This document shows, in pieces, positions 41,829 through 49,643 of a DNA stretch of 64,000 bases. The stretch is from Deltaproteobacteria bacterium (GTDB lineage Bacteria > Myxococcota_A > UBA9160 > SZUA-336), in the NCBI GenBank assembly GCA_029261925.1, contig JAJDAJ010000050.1, forward strand, positions 45,610-109,609, written 5' to 3'. The position numbers and the translations under genes were made by a program. The notes under the pieces are model-generated. The model was not told where the DNA came from and searched no databases. It saw only the letters and a program-made list of their open reading frames with translations. How positions within the stretch are numbered: position 1 is the first letter of the stretch; the number at the start of each line of letters is the position of its first letter.

Positions 41829-42262
41829 GCGAGCCGGGGGCCGACCTCGCACCCTGGCAGCGCGAGCTGGTGAAGGTGGTCTTCACCAGCCCGTACTACG
41901 TCTGGGCGCGCACGGAGCTGGTCGAGCTGGAGGCGGGGCGTGCGCTCGTGCACGTGCGTCCCCGCGAGGAGATGATCACGCCGTGGGGCGGCTTCAACGG
42001 CGGCGTGCTCAATGGCCTGCTGGAGCTGCCCGCGTTCCTCGCGCTGCTGGGCTCCCTGGACCAGGGCGAGTTCGCCGTGACGGCCGACATCTACGCGCAG
42101 CACGCAAAGGCGCTGCCGGGCGACCGCGTGATCCAGCTCGAGGGCCGGCTGCTGCGCCGCGGACGCAGCCTCGCGTGGGCGGAGAGCACGGCATCGATCG
42201 ACGGCCAGGCGCATAGCTTCGCGCGCATCACCAAGGCGATCACGCGGCGAGACCTGCCGTGA
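41825..42262 (+). CDS. PaaI-like hotdog-fold thioesterase, 145 aa
   Basis: GTG 41825 overlaps the selenoprotein stop by 4 nt. ALVHVRPREEMITPWGGFNGGVLNGLLELPAFLALLGSLDQGEFAVTADIYAQHAKALPGDRVIQLEGRLLRRGRSLAWAESTASIDG follows the hotdog order: HxxxGxxHGG-like region here reads TPWGGFNGGVL, strand pairs, then LRRGRSLAWAE. The catalytic Asp/Glu on the central helix would be Glu in NGLLELPAF. Likely cleaves an acyl-CoA made in this operon. GTGA overlap with the hydratase. Confidence 0.88.
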   Translation: MSEPGADLAPWQRELVKVVFTSPYYVWARTELVELEAGRALVHVRPREEMITPWGGFNGGVLNGLLELPAFLALLGSLDQGEFAVTADIYAQHAKALPGDRVIQLEGRLLRRGRSLAWAESTASIDGQAHSFARITKAITRRDLP

Positions 42263-43092
42263 GCCGCGCGCCGGCGGCGCTCGCGCTGGCCACGGGGCTG
42301 GCGTGCGCCGCGGGGCTGGCGTGCGCCGCGGGGCCGCGGGATCCGGAAGTCGCCCGGGTGCTGGCGGCCCGCGACGGGGGACCGCTGCTGCTACCGCGTC
42401 CGACCCTCGAGCTCGAGGAGGCCTACGCGCTGCAGGCGCGCGTCACGCGGCGGCTGCTCGCGAGTGGCGAGCGCCTGGCCGGCTACAAGATCGCCTTCAC
42501 CAGCGAGGCCGCGCAGCGCGAGTGGGGTGTGGACGCGCCCGCGCACGGCCCGCTGCTGGCCTCGATGCGGATCCCCGCCGACGGCTCGATCGCGGCGGCC
42601 TCCCTTTGGGCGCCGCGCGCCGAGGTCGAGATCGCGTTCGAGATCGGAGCGCGGATCGACCGCCCGCTGGAGGGCGCGGCGCTCCGGGCCGCCGTACGGT
42701 CGGTCCGCGTCGGGCTGGAGCTGGCCGACGTGCGCTTCGCGGCCGGTGCGCGCCCGTCGGCCGCCGACGTGATCGCCGACGGCGCGGGCGCCCGGGCCTG
42801 GGCGATCGGCCCCCCGCACACCCCGGAGGCGGTGCAGCGGGGCACGGCCTGCGAGCTGCGCGTGGACGGGCGCGTCTTCTCGCGGGCACACGCGCGCGCC
42901 GCCCTGGGCGATCCGTGGAACGCTCTGGCGTGGCTCGCGGCGGACCTGGCGCGGCGCGGCCGCGCGCTCGAGCCCGGGCACGTGGTGCTGACGGGTGCGC
43001 TGGCCGAGGTCTGGTCGCCCCCGGGCCCCGGACCCGCTCGCCTGGAGGCGCGCTGCGCGGGCCTGGGGGCAGTTGCGGTCGGCCTGCGCTGA
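42259..43092 (+). CDS. 2-keto-4-pentenoate hydratase-like protein with export-like N-terminus, 277 aa
   Basis: GTG 42259 in a GTGA overlap. From residue 45 the protein follows MhpD/fumarylacetoacetase-type hydratases: LEEAYALQARVTRRLLASGERLAGYKIAFTSEAAQREWGVDAPAHGPLLASMRIPADGS, RAEVEIAFEIGARID (metal-binding Glu pair) and WLAADLARRGRALEPGHVVLTGALAEVW. Unusually, residues 2-28 look like a signal peptide (APAALALATGLACAAG), containing an 18-bp tandem duplication encoding GLACAA twice. Related enzymes are cytoplasmic, so the extension is odd. Followed after 42 nt by a PQQ dehydrogenase, which is periplasmic. Confidence 0.87.
   Translation: MSRAPAALALATGLACAAGLACAAGPRDPEVARVLAARDGGPLLLPRPTLELEEAYALQARVTRRLLASGERLAGYKIAFTSEAAQREWGVDAPAHGPLLASMRIPADGSIAAASLWAPRAEVEIAFEIGARIDRPLEGAALRAAVRSVRVGLELADVRFAAGARPSAADVIADGAGARAWAIGPPHTPEAVQRGTACELRVDGRVFSRAHARAALGDPWNALAWLAADLARRGRALEPGHVVLTGALAEVWSPPGPGPARLEARCAGLGAVAVGLR
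42294..42329 (+). repeat. 18-bp perfect tandem duplication
   Basis: Two copies of an 18-bp unit (42294-42311 and 42312-42329), encoding the hexapeptide GLACAA twice in the signal-like segment of the hydratase. Confidence 0.85.
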
Positions 43093-43134
43093 GCCACGCG
43101 CGTCGCTAGAGTGGCGCCCGCCAAGGGGGATCTC

Positions 43135-45090
43135 GTGCGCAAGATGAGCCGGGCGGTGCTGGCCGCCGTCTGCGGACTGCTGGGCCTTCCGGGGTGCGAT
43201 GGCCGCGTGCCCGTACCCGAGGGGGGGCCCGTCGCCGAGTGGCCCGCGTTCGCCGGCGGCAAGGGCGGGCCGCACTACTCGCCGTTGACGCAGATCACGC
43301 CCGAGAACGTGCACGCGCTGGAGCTGGTCTGGGAGCATCGCAGTGGCGACATGCACCCGGGCAGCGCCGAGCACGCCGGCACCTCGTTCCAGGCCAATCC
43401 CATCGTCGTGGATGGTGTGCTGTACTACTGCACGCCGTTCCAGCGCGCCTTCGCGCTGGATCCCGAGACGGGCCGCGAGCTCTGGATGTTCGACCCGGTG
43501 CTCGAGGCGCGCGACGCCCGGGGTCCGTACCCGCTGAACTGTCGCGGGGTCTCCTACTGGGCGGAGCCGCGCCCCGAGGAGGGGAAGGCCTGCCAGCGCC
43601 GGATCCTGTACGGGACCAAGGACTCGGAGCTGCTGGCGCTCGACGCGGAGACGGGCAAGCCCTGCCAGGACTTCGGCGAGGGTGGCCGCGTGAAGCTGCG
43701 CGAGGGCCTCGACCCCGAGATCCCGGACTGGGAGTACTACCCGACGTCCCCGCCGCTGATCATGGGCGATCGCGTGATCCTCGGAGCACTGGTGGCGGAC
43801 CAGGTCCGCACCGACGCGCCCTCGGGCGTGGTCCGCGCGTTCGACGTGCGCACGGGCAAGCGCCTCTGGGCGTGGGATCCCGTCCCGCCCGGCTGGAAGG
43901 GGAAGACCCGGGACGGCGAGCTCTACGCGCGCGGAACTCCCAACGTCTGGTCGATCCTGTCGGGCGACGAGGAGCGGGGTCTGGTCTTCGTGCCCACCGG
44001 CAACCCCTCTCCCGACTCCTTCGGCGGGCTCCGCGAGGGGATCGATTACTACGGTAGCTCGGTGGTGGCGCTCGACGCGCGCACCGGTCGCGTGGTCTGG
44101 AGCTACCAGACGGTGCACCACGACGTCTGGGATCTCGACGTGCCCGCGCAGCCGCAGCTCTTCAGGATCCCGGGGGTGGGCGACGGCCGGCCCGCGATCG
44201 CGCAGCCCACGAAGATGGGCTTCCTGTTCCTGCTCGACCGGGAGACCGGCGAGCCCCTGTATCCGGTCGAGGAGCGGCCGGTCCCGCAGGGCGGCGAGGT
44301 GGCCGGCGAGTTCCTGTCGCCGACGCAGCCGTTCCCCACCCATCCGCCACCGCTGCACCCCGACGAGATCGAGCCCTGGGGCTTCACGCCGTTCGACCGC
44401 GCTGCGTGCCGGCGGCTGCTCGAGAAGTACCGCTTCGACGGCTGGTACACGCCGCCGACGCGCGAGGGGTCGATCCAGATCCCGCACACCGGCGGCGGCA
44501 TGAACTGGGGCGGCGTCGCGATCGATCCGGTGCGCGGCATCCTGGTGACCAACCAGTCGCACCTGCCGATCATCAGCCAGATCCTGCCGCGGGAGGAGTA
44601 CGAGGCGCTCGGTCCGGAGTCGGCGGTCTATCCGCTCGAGGCCTATCCGATGCACGGCACGCCCTACGGCATCTATCGCTTCACGCCGCTCTCTCCGCTG
44701 GGCGCGCCGTGCAGCAAGCCGCCCTGGGGCACGCTGCAGGGCGTCGATCTGCGCAGCGGCGAGGTGATCTGGTCGAGACCGCTGGGCACGACGCGCGACC
44801 GCGCACCGTTCCCCATCTGGGTCGAGCTGGGCACGCCGACGTTCGGTGGCAGCATCACCACCGCGAGCGGCGTGGTCTTCATCGGCGCGACCACGGATCG
44901 CTACTTCCGCGCCTTCCACGTCGAGACCGGCGAGGAGCTCTGGCACACCCGCACGCCGTATCCGGCCAACTCGATCCCGATGACGTTCCGCCTGCAGGAG
45001 GACGGGCGCCAGTTCGTGGTGGTCGCCGCGGGCGGCAACCCGATCACCGGCCCGGGCGACGCGCTGCTCGCCTTCGCGCTGCCGCGCTGA
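43135..45090 (+). CDS. PQQ-dependent dehydrogenase (quinoprotein glucose/alcohol type), 651 aa
   Basis: GTG 43135 with AAGGGGGA upstream. N-terminus MSRAVLAAVCGLLGLPGC is a lipoprotein signal with lipobox LPGC, so it should be periplasmic and membrane-tethered. The beta-propeller W-motifs are evident: ALDPETGRELWMFDPVL, AFDVRTGKRLWAWDP, ALDARTGRVVWSYQTVHHDVWDLDVPAQPQLF, LDRETGEPLYPVEE, GTLQGVDLRSGEVIWSRPLGTT, AFHVETGEELWHTRTPYPANSIPM. Family length is usually 600-800 aa. It oxidises a polyol, alcohol or aldehyde using PQQ and passes electrons to ubiquinone or a cytochrome. No pqq genes in the window. Confidence 0.93.
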   Translation: MRKMSRAVLAAVCGLLGLPGCDGRVPVPEGGPVAEWPAFAGGKGGPHYSPLTQITPENVHALELVWEHRSGDMHPGSAEHAGTSFQANPIVVDGVLYYCTPFQRAFALDPETGRELWMFDPVLEARDARGPYPLNCRGVSYWAEPRPEEGKACQRRILYGTKDSELLALDAETGKPCQDFGEGGRVKLREGLDPEIPDWEYYPTSPPLIMGDRVILGALVADQVRTDAPSGVVRAFDVRTGKRLWAWDPVPPGWKGKTRDGELYARGTPNVWSILSGDEERGLVFVPTGNPSPDSFGGLREGIDYYGSSVVALDARTGRVVWSYQTVHHDVWDLDVPAQPQLFRIPGVGDGRPAIAQPTKMGFLFLLDRETGEPLYPVEERPVPQGGEVAGEFLSPTQPFPTHPPPLHPDEIEPWGFTPFDRAACRRLLEKYRFDGWYTPPTREGSIQIPHTGGGMNWGGVAIDPVRGILVTNQSHLPIISQILPREEYEALGPESAVYPLEAYPMHGTPYGIYRFTPLSPLGAPCSKPPWGTLQGVDLRSGEVIWSRPLGTTRDRAPFPIWVELGTPTFGGSITTASGVVFIGATTDRYFRAFHVETGEELWHTRTPYPANSIPMTFRLQEDGRQFVVVAAGGNPITGPGDALLAFALPR

Positions 45091-45105
45091 CCGCGCAGCC
45101 CGGTC
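45089..45105. terminator. Hairpin between convergent genes 45090/45106
   Basis: GACCG (45089-45093), 7-nt loop, CGGTC (45101-45105), directly at the stop codon of the PQQ dehydrogenase. No U-tract. Confidence 0.3.
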
Positions 45106-45894
45106 TCAGGGCATGTGCTCGCCCGAGTTGACCAGCAGGGTCTGGCCGGTGATCGTGCGCGCGCGATCGGAGCAGAGGAAGACCACGGCCTCGGCCACGT
45201 CCTCGTCCGCCGGCATCTCCTTGATCGCCATGGGCTGCAGGATCTCGGCGAGCACGGTCTCGATCGAGACGCCGCGCTCGCCGGCCTGGGCCTTCACGTA
45301 GCCCTCGACGGGCGGGCCCCACATCCACGTGGGAACCACCGTGTTGACGCGGATGTGCTCGGGGCCCAGCTCGCGCGCCATGCAGTACATCGCCGTCAGC
45401 AGTGCGCCCTTGGACGACGCGTAGGCGATCTGCGCGCCGGCGGGGGGGCGCGGGGGCAGCAGGCTCGACTGCGAGCCGATCAGCACGACCGCACCACCGC
45501 GGCCGCCCATCTGGTCGGCGAACGCGCGCACCACCTGCGTGGTGCCGATCACGTTGATCTCGTGGGTGCGGCGCCACTCCTCGGCGGCGGTGCTGCGCAG
45601 ATCACCGAACGAGGCGTCGAGCGCAGCCACGCAGGCCAGGGCGTCAGGAGGGCCCAGGCGCTCGGCCGTGGCGCGCGCCAGTGCCGCGCACTGTGCGGGA
45701 TCGGTGATGTCCGTCGCCTGCCACGCGACGCGCTCACCCGAGGGATCGAGCGCCTGCGCGGTCCGCTCCAGGCGCTCGGGCGTGCGCGCCGCCAGCATCA
45801 CGCGCGCCCCGTCGCGCAGTGCGAGCCGCGCCACCTCCGAGCCCAGGCCATCGCCCACGCCCACGACCGTGACCGTCTTGCCCTCGAGGATCAT
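45106..45894 (-). CDS. Short-chain dehydrogenase/reductase, 262 aa
   Basis: MILEGKTVTVVGVGDGLGSEVARLALRDGARVMLAART: the usual TGxxxGxG reads VGVGDGLG, and Arg after strand 2 suggests NADP(H). NNAG is replaced by LACVAALDASFG. Catalytic IGSQSSLL and YASSKGALLTAMYCMAREL remain. C-terminus has DRARTITGQTLLVNSGEHMP, as in acyl-carrier or hydroxysteroid SDRs. Start ATG 45894 with GGAGGTGG upstream. No coupled neighbour. Confidence 0.87.
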   Translation of the reverse strand: MILEGKTVTVVGVGDGLGSEVARLALRDGARVMLAARTPERLERTAQALDPSGERVAWQATDITDPAQCAALARATAERLGPPDALACVAALDASFGDLRSTAAEEWRRTHEINVIGTTQVVRAFADQMGGRGGAVVLIGSQSSLLPPRPPAGAQIAYASSKGALLTAMYCMARELGPEHIRVNTVVPTWMWGPPVEGYVKAQAGERGVSIETVLAEILQPMAIKEMPADEDVAEAVVFLCSDRARTITGQTLLVNSGEHMP

Positions 45895-45949
45895 CGCCAC
45901 CTCCGCGGAGCGCAGGGTAGACGTGCCGGCGCACGGGGGACAAGCGCGC

Positions 45950-46702
45950 TCAGGTCGGGCCGGGTCGCGCGATCGCGTACAGCGAGAGCGTCGCCAGGAT
46001 CGCGTAGGCCAGCAGGCGCAGCCCCGCCTTGGGGATGCGCCGGCCGAGCCAGAGGCCGGGCGCGAAGCCCAGCAGGCCCAGCGGTGCCAGCAGCAGCCCC
46101 AGCCCGAAGGCACGTGGCACCTCGGAGCCGAAGCGGAGCCAGAGCAGCGCGGTGACGGCCGGTGCCATGCAGGCGAAGAGCAGCAGGATGGCGCTGCGGC
46201 TGCGCTCGTTGCCCCAGGTATGCGCCATCACCCAGAGCACGATCGGCGGGCCGCCCATCCCCGCGGAGCCCGACATGAACCCGCCGCTGAGCATGGCCGC
46301 AAGGGTCCAGCCGCGTCCGACGTGCTCTCGCGGCCGGGCGCGCCAGGCGAGCTGTACCAGCAGCAGCGCCAGGATCAGCGCACCGTACGCCTGCCGGGTG
46401 CGCGCGGGCCCGAGCTCCGCGAGCTCCGCCTGCGCCATCACGCCCAGCGGCATCGCGAGCGCCGGAAGCCAGGCCAGCGGCAGCAACCCGCGCCAGTCCA
46501 CGTGCCTGCGCATCTGCGCCAGGCCGTAGGCCGACTGCACGAGGGTCGTGGCGACGCAGATCGGGATGGCGACCCAGGACGGGTGCCCGAGCCAGAGCAG
46601 AAGCGGGATCGAGAACATGCCCAGCCCGAAGCCGGCCATGGCCTGGATCACCGATCCCGCGAGCAGGACGGAAACGACGGGAACCAGGTCGGCGATCTCC
46701 AC
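45950..46702 (-). CDS. TauE/SafE-family membrane permease, 250 aa
   Basis: GTG 46702. Residues 5-245 alternate hydrophobic stretches of about 20 residues and short charged loops, seven to eight membrane segments. The paired family motifs are AMAGFGLGMFSIPLL in the first half and GGFMSGSAGMGGPPIVLWV in the second, as in sulfite/organosulfonate exporters. Substrate not inferable: the neighbours offer no sulfur metabolism. A TAAGGT -10 precedes it by 9 nt. Confidence 0.9.
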   Translation of the reverse strand: MEIADLVPVVSVLLAGSVIQAMAGFGLGMFSIPLLLWLGHPSWVAIPICVATTLVQSAYGLAQMRRHVDWRGLLPLAWLPALAMPLGVMAQAELAELGPARTRQAYGALILALLLVQLAWRARPREHVGRGWTLAAMLSGGFMSGSAGMGGPPIVLWVMAHTWGNERSRSAILLLFACMAPAVTALLWLRFGSEVPRAFGLGLLLAPLGLLGFAPGLWLGRRIPKAGLRLLAYAILATLSLYAIARPGPT

Positions 46703-46749
46703 GCGCCGCGGACCTTAGCAGGACGCGGCGCGGCCGGGACGCCGGACGC

Positions 46750-47862
46750 TCAGTCGCCGTGGGTGGCGGACGCTCCCCAGGGCTGGTGGCGGTGGTAGCG
46801 CACGGTCGATCCCGCGTAGCTGACGCGCGCCGTGGAGACGCCGGGATCGACGCCGTCCGGGAGCGCTACCTCGAAGCCCGTGCTGTTGCCCGGCGAGACC
46901 ATGGGCACGCGGATCTCGGCCCGCGCGCCATCGATCTCCAGCGCCAGGCGCAGGTTCACGTGCCGGACGGCCGAGGCGTTGATCACCCGCCCGGACAGGC
47001 GGCCGTCGCGCCGCTCGAGCCCGACGAGCATCAGGTCCTCGTCGATTCGCTGCACATCCGCCGAGCCGAGATCGACCTCGCCGCCGGCGCTCGCGGGTGC
47101 CGACACCGCGGGCAGGGCCGGCGGAGCGGGAGCCTGCGCGCGCGGGCGCCGCGGGGGAGCGGCCTGCGGCTCCGCCTCCTCGCTGATCACGTGCGTGCGC
47201 TCGTCCTCGCGCAGCACCATGAACGGACCCGTGGCTCCGGCGAGCATCGCGATCGACGCCGCCCGGTCGGGCGTGTGCAGCTCGAGGGTCCCGCCGGTCT
47301 CGAGCGCCGACAGGCGCACGGTCTCGCGCGCACCGCTCAGGGTCGGTGAGCTCATCGACAGGGTCAGGGGCTCCCGGGCGCCGTCCTCGTCGAGCACGCG
47401 TCCGAGCGAGGCGATCTGCAGCCCGCGCTCGTCGATCATGCGCAGCGCGCCGCGCACGGTGAGCTCGTCCACGACCAGCTCGTCGAAGACGGCCATGGGC
47501 ATGGCGCTCTCGCTGCCCCCACGATCGCCCGTGCCGGCCACGCCGGCGGCCGCGATCCCGCAGACCGCACCCATCACCGCCATCCAGCGCACCGACACGG
47601 AGCGTCGCGAGCGCTCGAGGGCGTCGATCCGGCGCAGCGCGGCGCCGAGCACCGGGTCGGCGCGGTCCAGGTCCACGCTGGCCGGACCGGAGGCACCGGG
47701 TCCGGCAGCCGCGGCGTGGCCCGGCCCGGCCTCCGGCACGGGACCAGCGGACGCGTCGGCATGGGGCGAGCGCGGGAGCGCGGGCATGCCCTCGGGCCAC
47801 AGGCGCCGGCGGGCTGCCTCGAGTGCGGCGTCCTTTTCGGGTCTTTCCGGGGTACGGGTCAT
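46750..47862 (-). CDS. Single-pass membrane protein with beta-repeat periplasmic region, 370 aa
   Basis: ATG 47862 with GGAGGGTGA upstream. Residues 1-90 are cytoplasmic, Pro/Ala/Gly-rich with a helical end (VLGAALRRIDALERSRRS); one membrane segment spans about 92-110; the rest is outside. Residues 120-215 contain DELVVDELTVRGALRMIDERGLQIASLG and further units resembling the IVDENGKxRAxLG beta repeats of uncharacterised bacterial proteins. The final 100 residues look like an immunoglobulin-like beta domain (LVGLERRDGRLSGRVINASAVRHVNLRLAL). Function unknown. Confidence 0.78.
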   Translation of the reverse strand: MTRTPERPEKDAALEAARRRLWPEGMPALPRSPHADASAGPVPEAGPGHAAAAGPGASGPASVDLDRADPVLGAALRRIDALERSRRSVSVRWMAVMGAVCGIAAAGVAGTGDRGGSESAMPMAVFDELVVDELTVRGALRMIDERGLQIASLGRVLDEDGAREPLTLSMSSPTLSGARETVRLSALETGGTLELHTPDRAASIAMLAGATGPFMVLREDERTHVISEEAEPQAAPPRRPRAQAPAPPALPAVSAPASAGGEVDLGSADVQRIDEDLMLVGLERRDGRLSGRVINASAVRHVNLRLALEIDGARAEIRVPMVSPGNSTGFEVALPDGVDPGVSTARVSYAGSTVRYHRHQPWGASATHGD

Positions 47863-47966
47863 GGGATCACCCTCCGGCCCGCTGGGAGAGCAAGCTCCGT
47901 GCCCGGATCGGACCTCGCCGGCCGGGCCCGGGACCGGCCGGGAGCGCGCCGGGCGCCCTGCTTGGG

Positions 47967-47994
47967 AAAACCCGCACCGCGTCCTGCCGGTGCG
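47967..47994 (-). terminator. Candidate terminator of the PhyH dioxygenase gene
   Basis: On the minus strand CGCACCG, an 8-nt loop and CGGTGCG (stem bases 47973-47979 and 47988-47994), then GG and TTTT. It lies about 30 nt past the stop codon at 48023. Confidence 0.4.
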
Positions 47995-48022
47995 CTGCGC
48001 GGCGGCTGCCGCCGTGGGCCCC

Positions 48023-48829
48023 TCAGCGCATGCGGCGCCAGACCATGTCGGTCCCGGTCGCCGGGTCCAGCCACTCCGCTGGGCTGCGCTGGTCGACATG
48101 GCCCATCAGGCCGCGGTACGTGCCGTAGCCGACCAGCTCGCGCAGGCGCGGGGTGAAGCGGGCGACGCGCTCGCGGGGCAGGGCGAGCAGCTGGCACTCC
48201 TCCTGACGCAGGAAGCCCGCGCAGTAGTTCGCCACGATACCCATCCGTGCGGAGGGACCGGTGTTGGCGGCGCCCCCGTGCCAGAGACTGCCGTGGTAGA
48301 CCAGCACGCTGCCCGCGGACATCTCGGCCTGCTCGAACCGCGGCTCCTCGCCGCGCCGCGGGTTGCGGTCACCGCGGTGCGAGCCCGGCACCAGGCGCGT
48401 GGCGCCGTTCGCCCGCGTGAAGTCGGTCAGGGCCCAGATCGCGGTGCAGGTGATGGGGCCGTGCGGCTTGGGCAGGCCGATCGAGCCGTCGTCCGCGTGG
48501 AAGGGCTGATCGGTCTCGCCCGGGCCCATCTCGATGGCGGTCAGCGACGACAGCAGGCACTCGCGATCCAGCACGGCCTCGATCACGGGCAGCACCGCCG
48601 CGTGCACCGGGACCCGCTCGAACAGGGCGTCGCGCGCCAGCAGATTGAAGATTCGCCGGGTGTGCTCGCCCAGGAAGGTGTTGCTCCCGCGGGGAACGGA
48701 GAGCTCCTCGAGCAGCGCCTCGATGCGCGCGACCAGCTCGCGCACCAGCGCCGCCTCGATCACGTCCGGCAGGATCGTCCAGCCGTCGCGCACGACGGCA
48801 CCCGCTCTGGCCTCGGCCGGGATGCTCAT
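48023..48829 (-). CDS. Phytanoyl-CoA dioxygenase (PhyH)-family protein, 268 aa
   Basis: VVRDGWTILPDVIEAALVRELVARIEALL is the usual N-terminal helix; QPFHADDGSIGLP holds the HxD iron pair, VPGSHRGDR the 2-oxoglutarate-binding region and VLVYHGSLWHGGAANTG the distal His (SxWHGG). Fe(II)/2OG-dependent hydroxylase on an acyl-CoA or lipid substrate. ATG 48829 lies 6 nt after TATACA, with no Shine-Dalgarno. The divergent phosphatase starts only 24 bp away. Confidence 0.9.
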   Translation of the reverse strand: MSIPAEARAGAVVRDGWTILPDVIEAALVRELVARIEALLEELSVPRGSNTFLGEHTRRIFNLLARDALFERVPVHAAVLPVIEAVLDRECLLSSLTAIEMGPGETDQPFHADDGSIGLPKPHGPITCTAIWALTDFTRANGATRLVPGSHRGDRNPRRGEEPRFEQAEMSAGSVLVYHGSLWHGGAANTGPSARMGIVANYCAGFLRQEECQLLALPRERVARFTPRLRELVGYGTYRGLMGHVDQRSPAEWLDPATGTDMVWRRMR

Positions 48830-48835
48830 CCCGGA

Positions 48836-48843
48836 TGTATACT
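48836..48843. promoter_or_regulatory. Overlapping divergent -10 elements
   Basis: Plus strand TATACT (48838-48843) and minus strand TATACA (48841-48836) share four base pairs in a 24-bp gap. Minus spacing to ATG 48829 is 6 nt (leaderless); plus spacing to ATG 48854 is 10 nt (leader of about 3-4 nt). Only one polymerase could occupy the site. Confidence 0.45.
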
Positions 48844-48853
48844 ACGCGGCTGC

Positions 48854-49624
48854 ATGCTCGAGCTGCGCGGCATCGTCAACTTCCGCGACGTGGGCGGCCA
48901 CGAGACGCGCCGCGGGGGGCGCGTGCGTACCGGCCGCGTGTTTCGCAGCGGTCACCTGGCGGGGGCCACCCCGGAGGACCTCGAGGCCCTGACCCGGCTG
49001 GGGATCCGCACCGTGATCGACCTGCGCACGGGTAGCGACATGGAGGGCGACGGCGGCCACCGGCTGCCCGCCGGGGCGAGCCGCCTGCACCTGCCGATGG
49101 GCGATCCGGCCCGCGCCGCGACCGACATCCGGGATCTGCTCTTCGGCTCCGACCGCGAGCGCATGGCGGCGCGGCTGGGCGGGGGCCAGGCGGTGCAGAT
49201 GATGACCGAGTCGGCGGCCGCGCGGGTCCCCGAGCGACGGCCGGCGTACGGCGAGATGGTGCGCTGCCTGGCGCGGAAGGAGTCGCTCCCGGCGGTCGTG
49301 CACTGCTCGGCCGGCAAGGACCGGACGGGCTGGGCGGCGTCGCTGCTGCTGCTCGCGGTCGACGTGCCCGAGGAGGCCGTGATCGCGCACTACGTCGAGA
49401 GCGAGCACCACCGGCGCGACGAGACGCGGCGCGCGCTCGAGGGCATGCCCGAGGGCGTCGAGCACGACTGGGTGCGCCCCTTCTTCGAGTGCCGCCCGGA
49501 GTACGCCCGGGCCTCGATCGACGCCATGCGCAGCGGCTGGGGCGACGTGGACGGCTACCTCACCCGGGGCCTGGGCGTGACGCCTGGCGAGGTCGAGCGC
49601 CTGCGGGCGCTGCTGCTGGACTGA
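48854..49624 (+). CDS. Tyrosine-phosphatase-superfamily protein (Y_phosphatase3 type), 256 aa
   Basis: LRGIVNFRDVGGHETRRGGRVRTGRVFRSGHLAGATPEDLEALTRLGIRTVIDLRT is the characteristic opening (NFRDVGG... RSxxL). The P-loop is VHCSAGKDRTGWAASLLL, the CxxGKDRTG version found in bacterial protein/lipid phosphatases and PTP-like enzymes. Catalytic Cys about residue 153. It removes phosphate from a protein or phosphoinositide; substrate unknown. Shares overlapping promoters with the PhyH gene. Confidence 0.93.
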   Translation: MLELRGIVNFRDVGGHETRRGGRVRTGRVFRSGHLAGATPEDLEALTRLGIRTVIDLRTGSDMEGDGGHRLPAGASRLHLPMGDPARAATDIRDLLFGSDRERMAARLGGGQAVQMMTESAAARVPERRPAYGEMVRCLARKESLPAVVHCSAGKDRTGWAASLLLLAVDVPEEAVIAHYVESEHHRRDETRRALEGMPEGVEHDWVRPFFECRPEYARASIDAMRSGWGDVDGYLTRGLGVTPGEVERLRALLLD

Positions 49625-49643
49625 TCCGGGTCCGGCGTCAGTC
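49619..49643. terminator. Hairpin spanning both stop codons of convergent genes 49624/49638
   Basis: GACTGA (49619-49624) pairs with TCAGTC (49638-49643); CCGG-GT-CCGG (49626-49635) pairs inside. Three outer pairs are the facing stop codons, the rest are extra. No U-tract. Confidence 0.35.
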
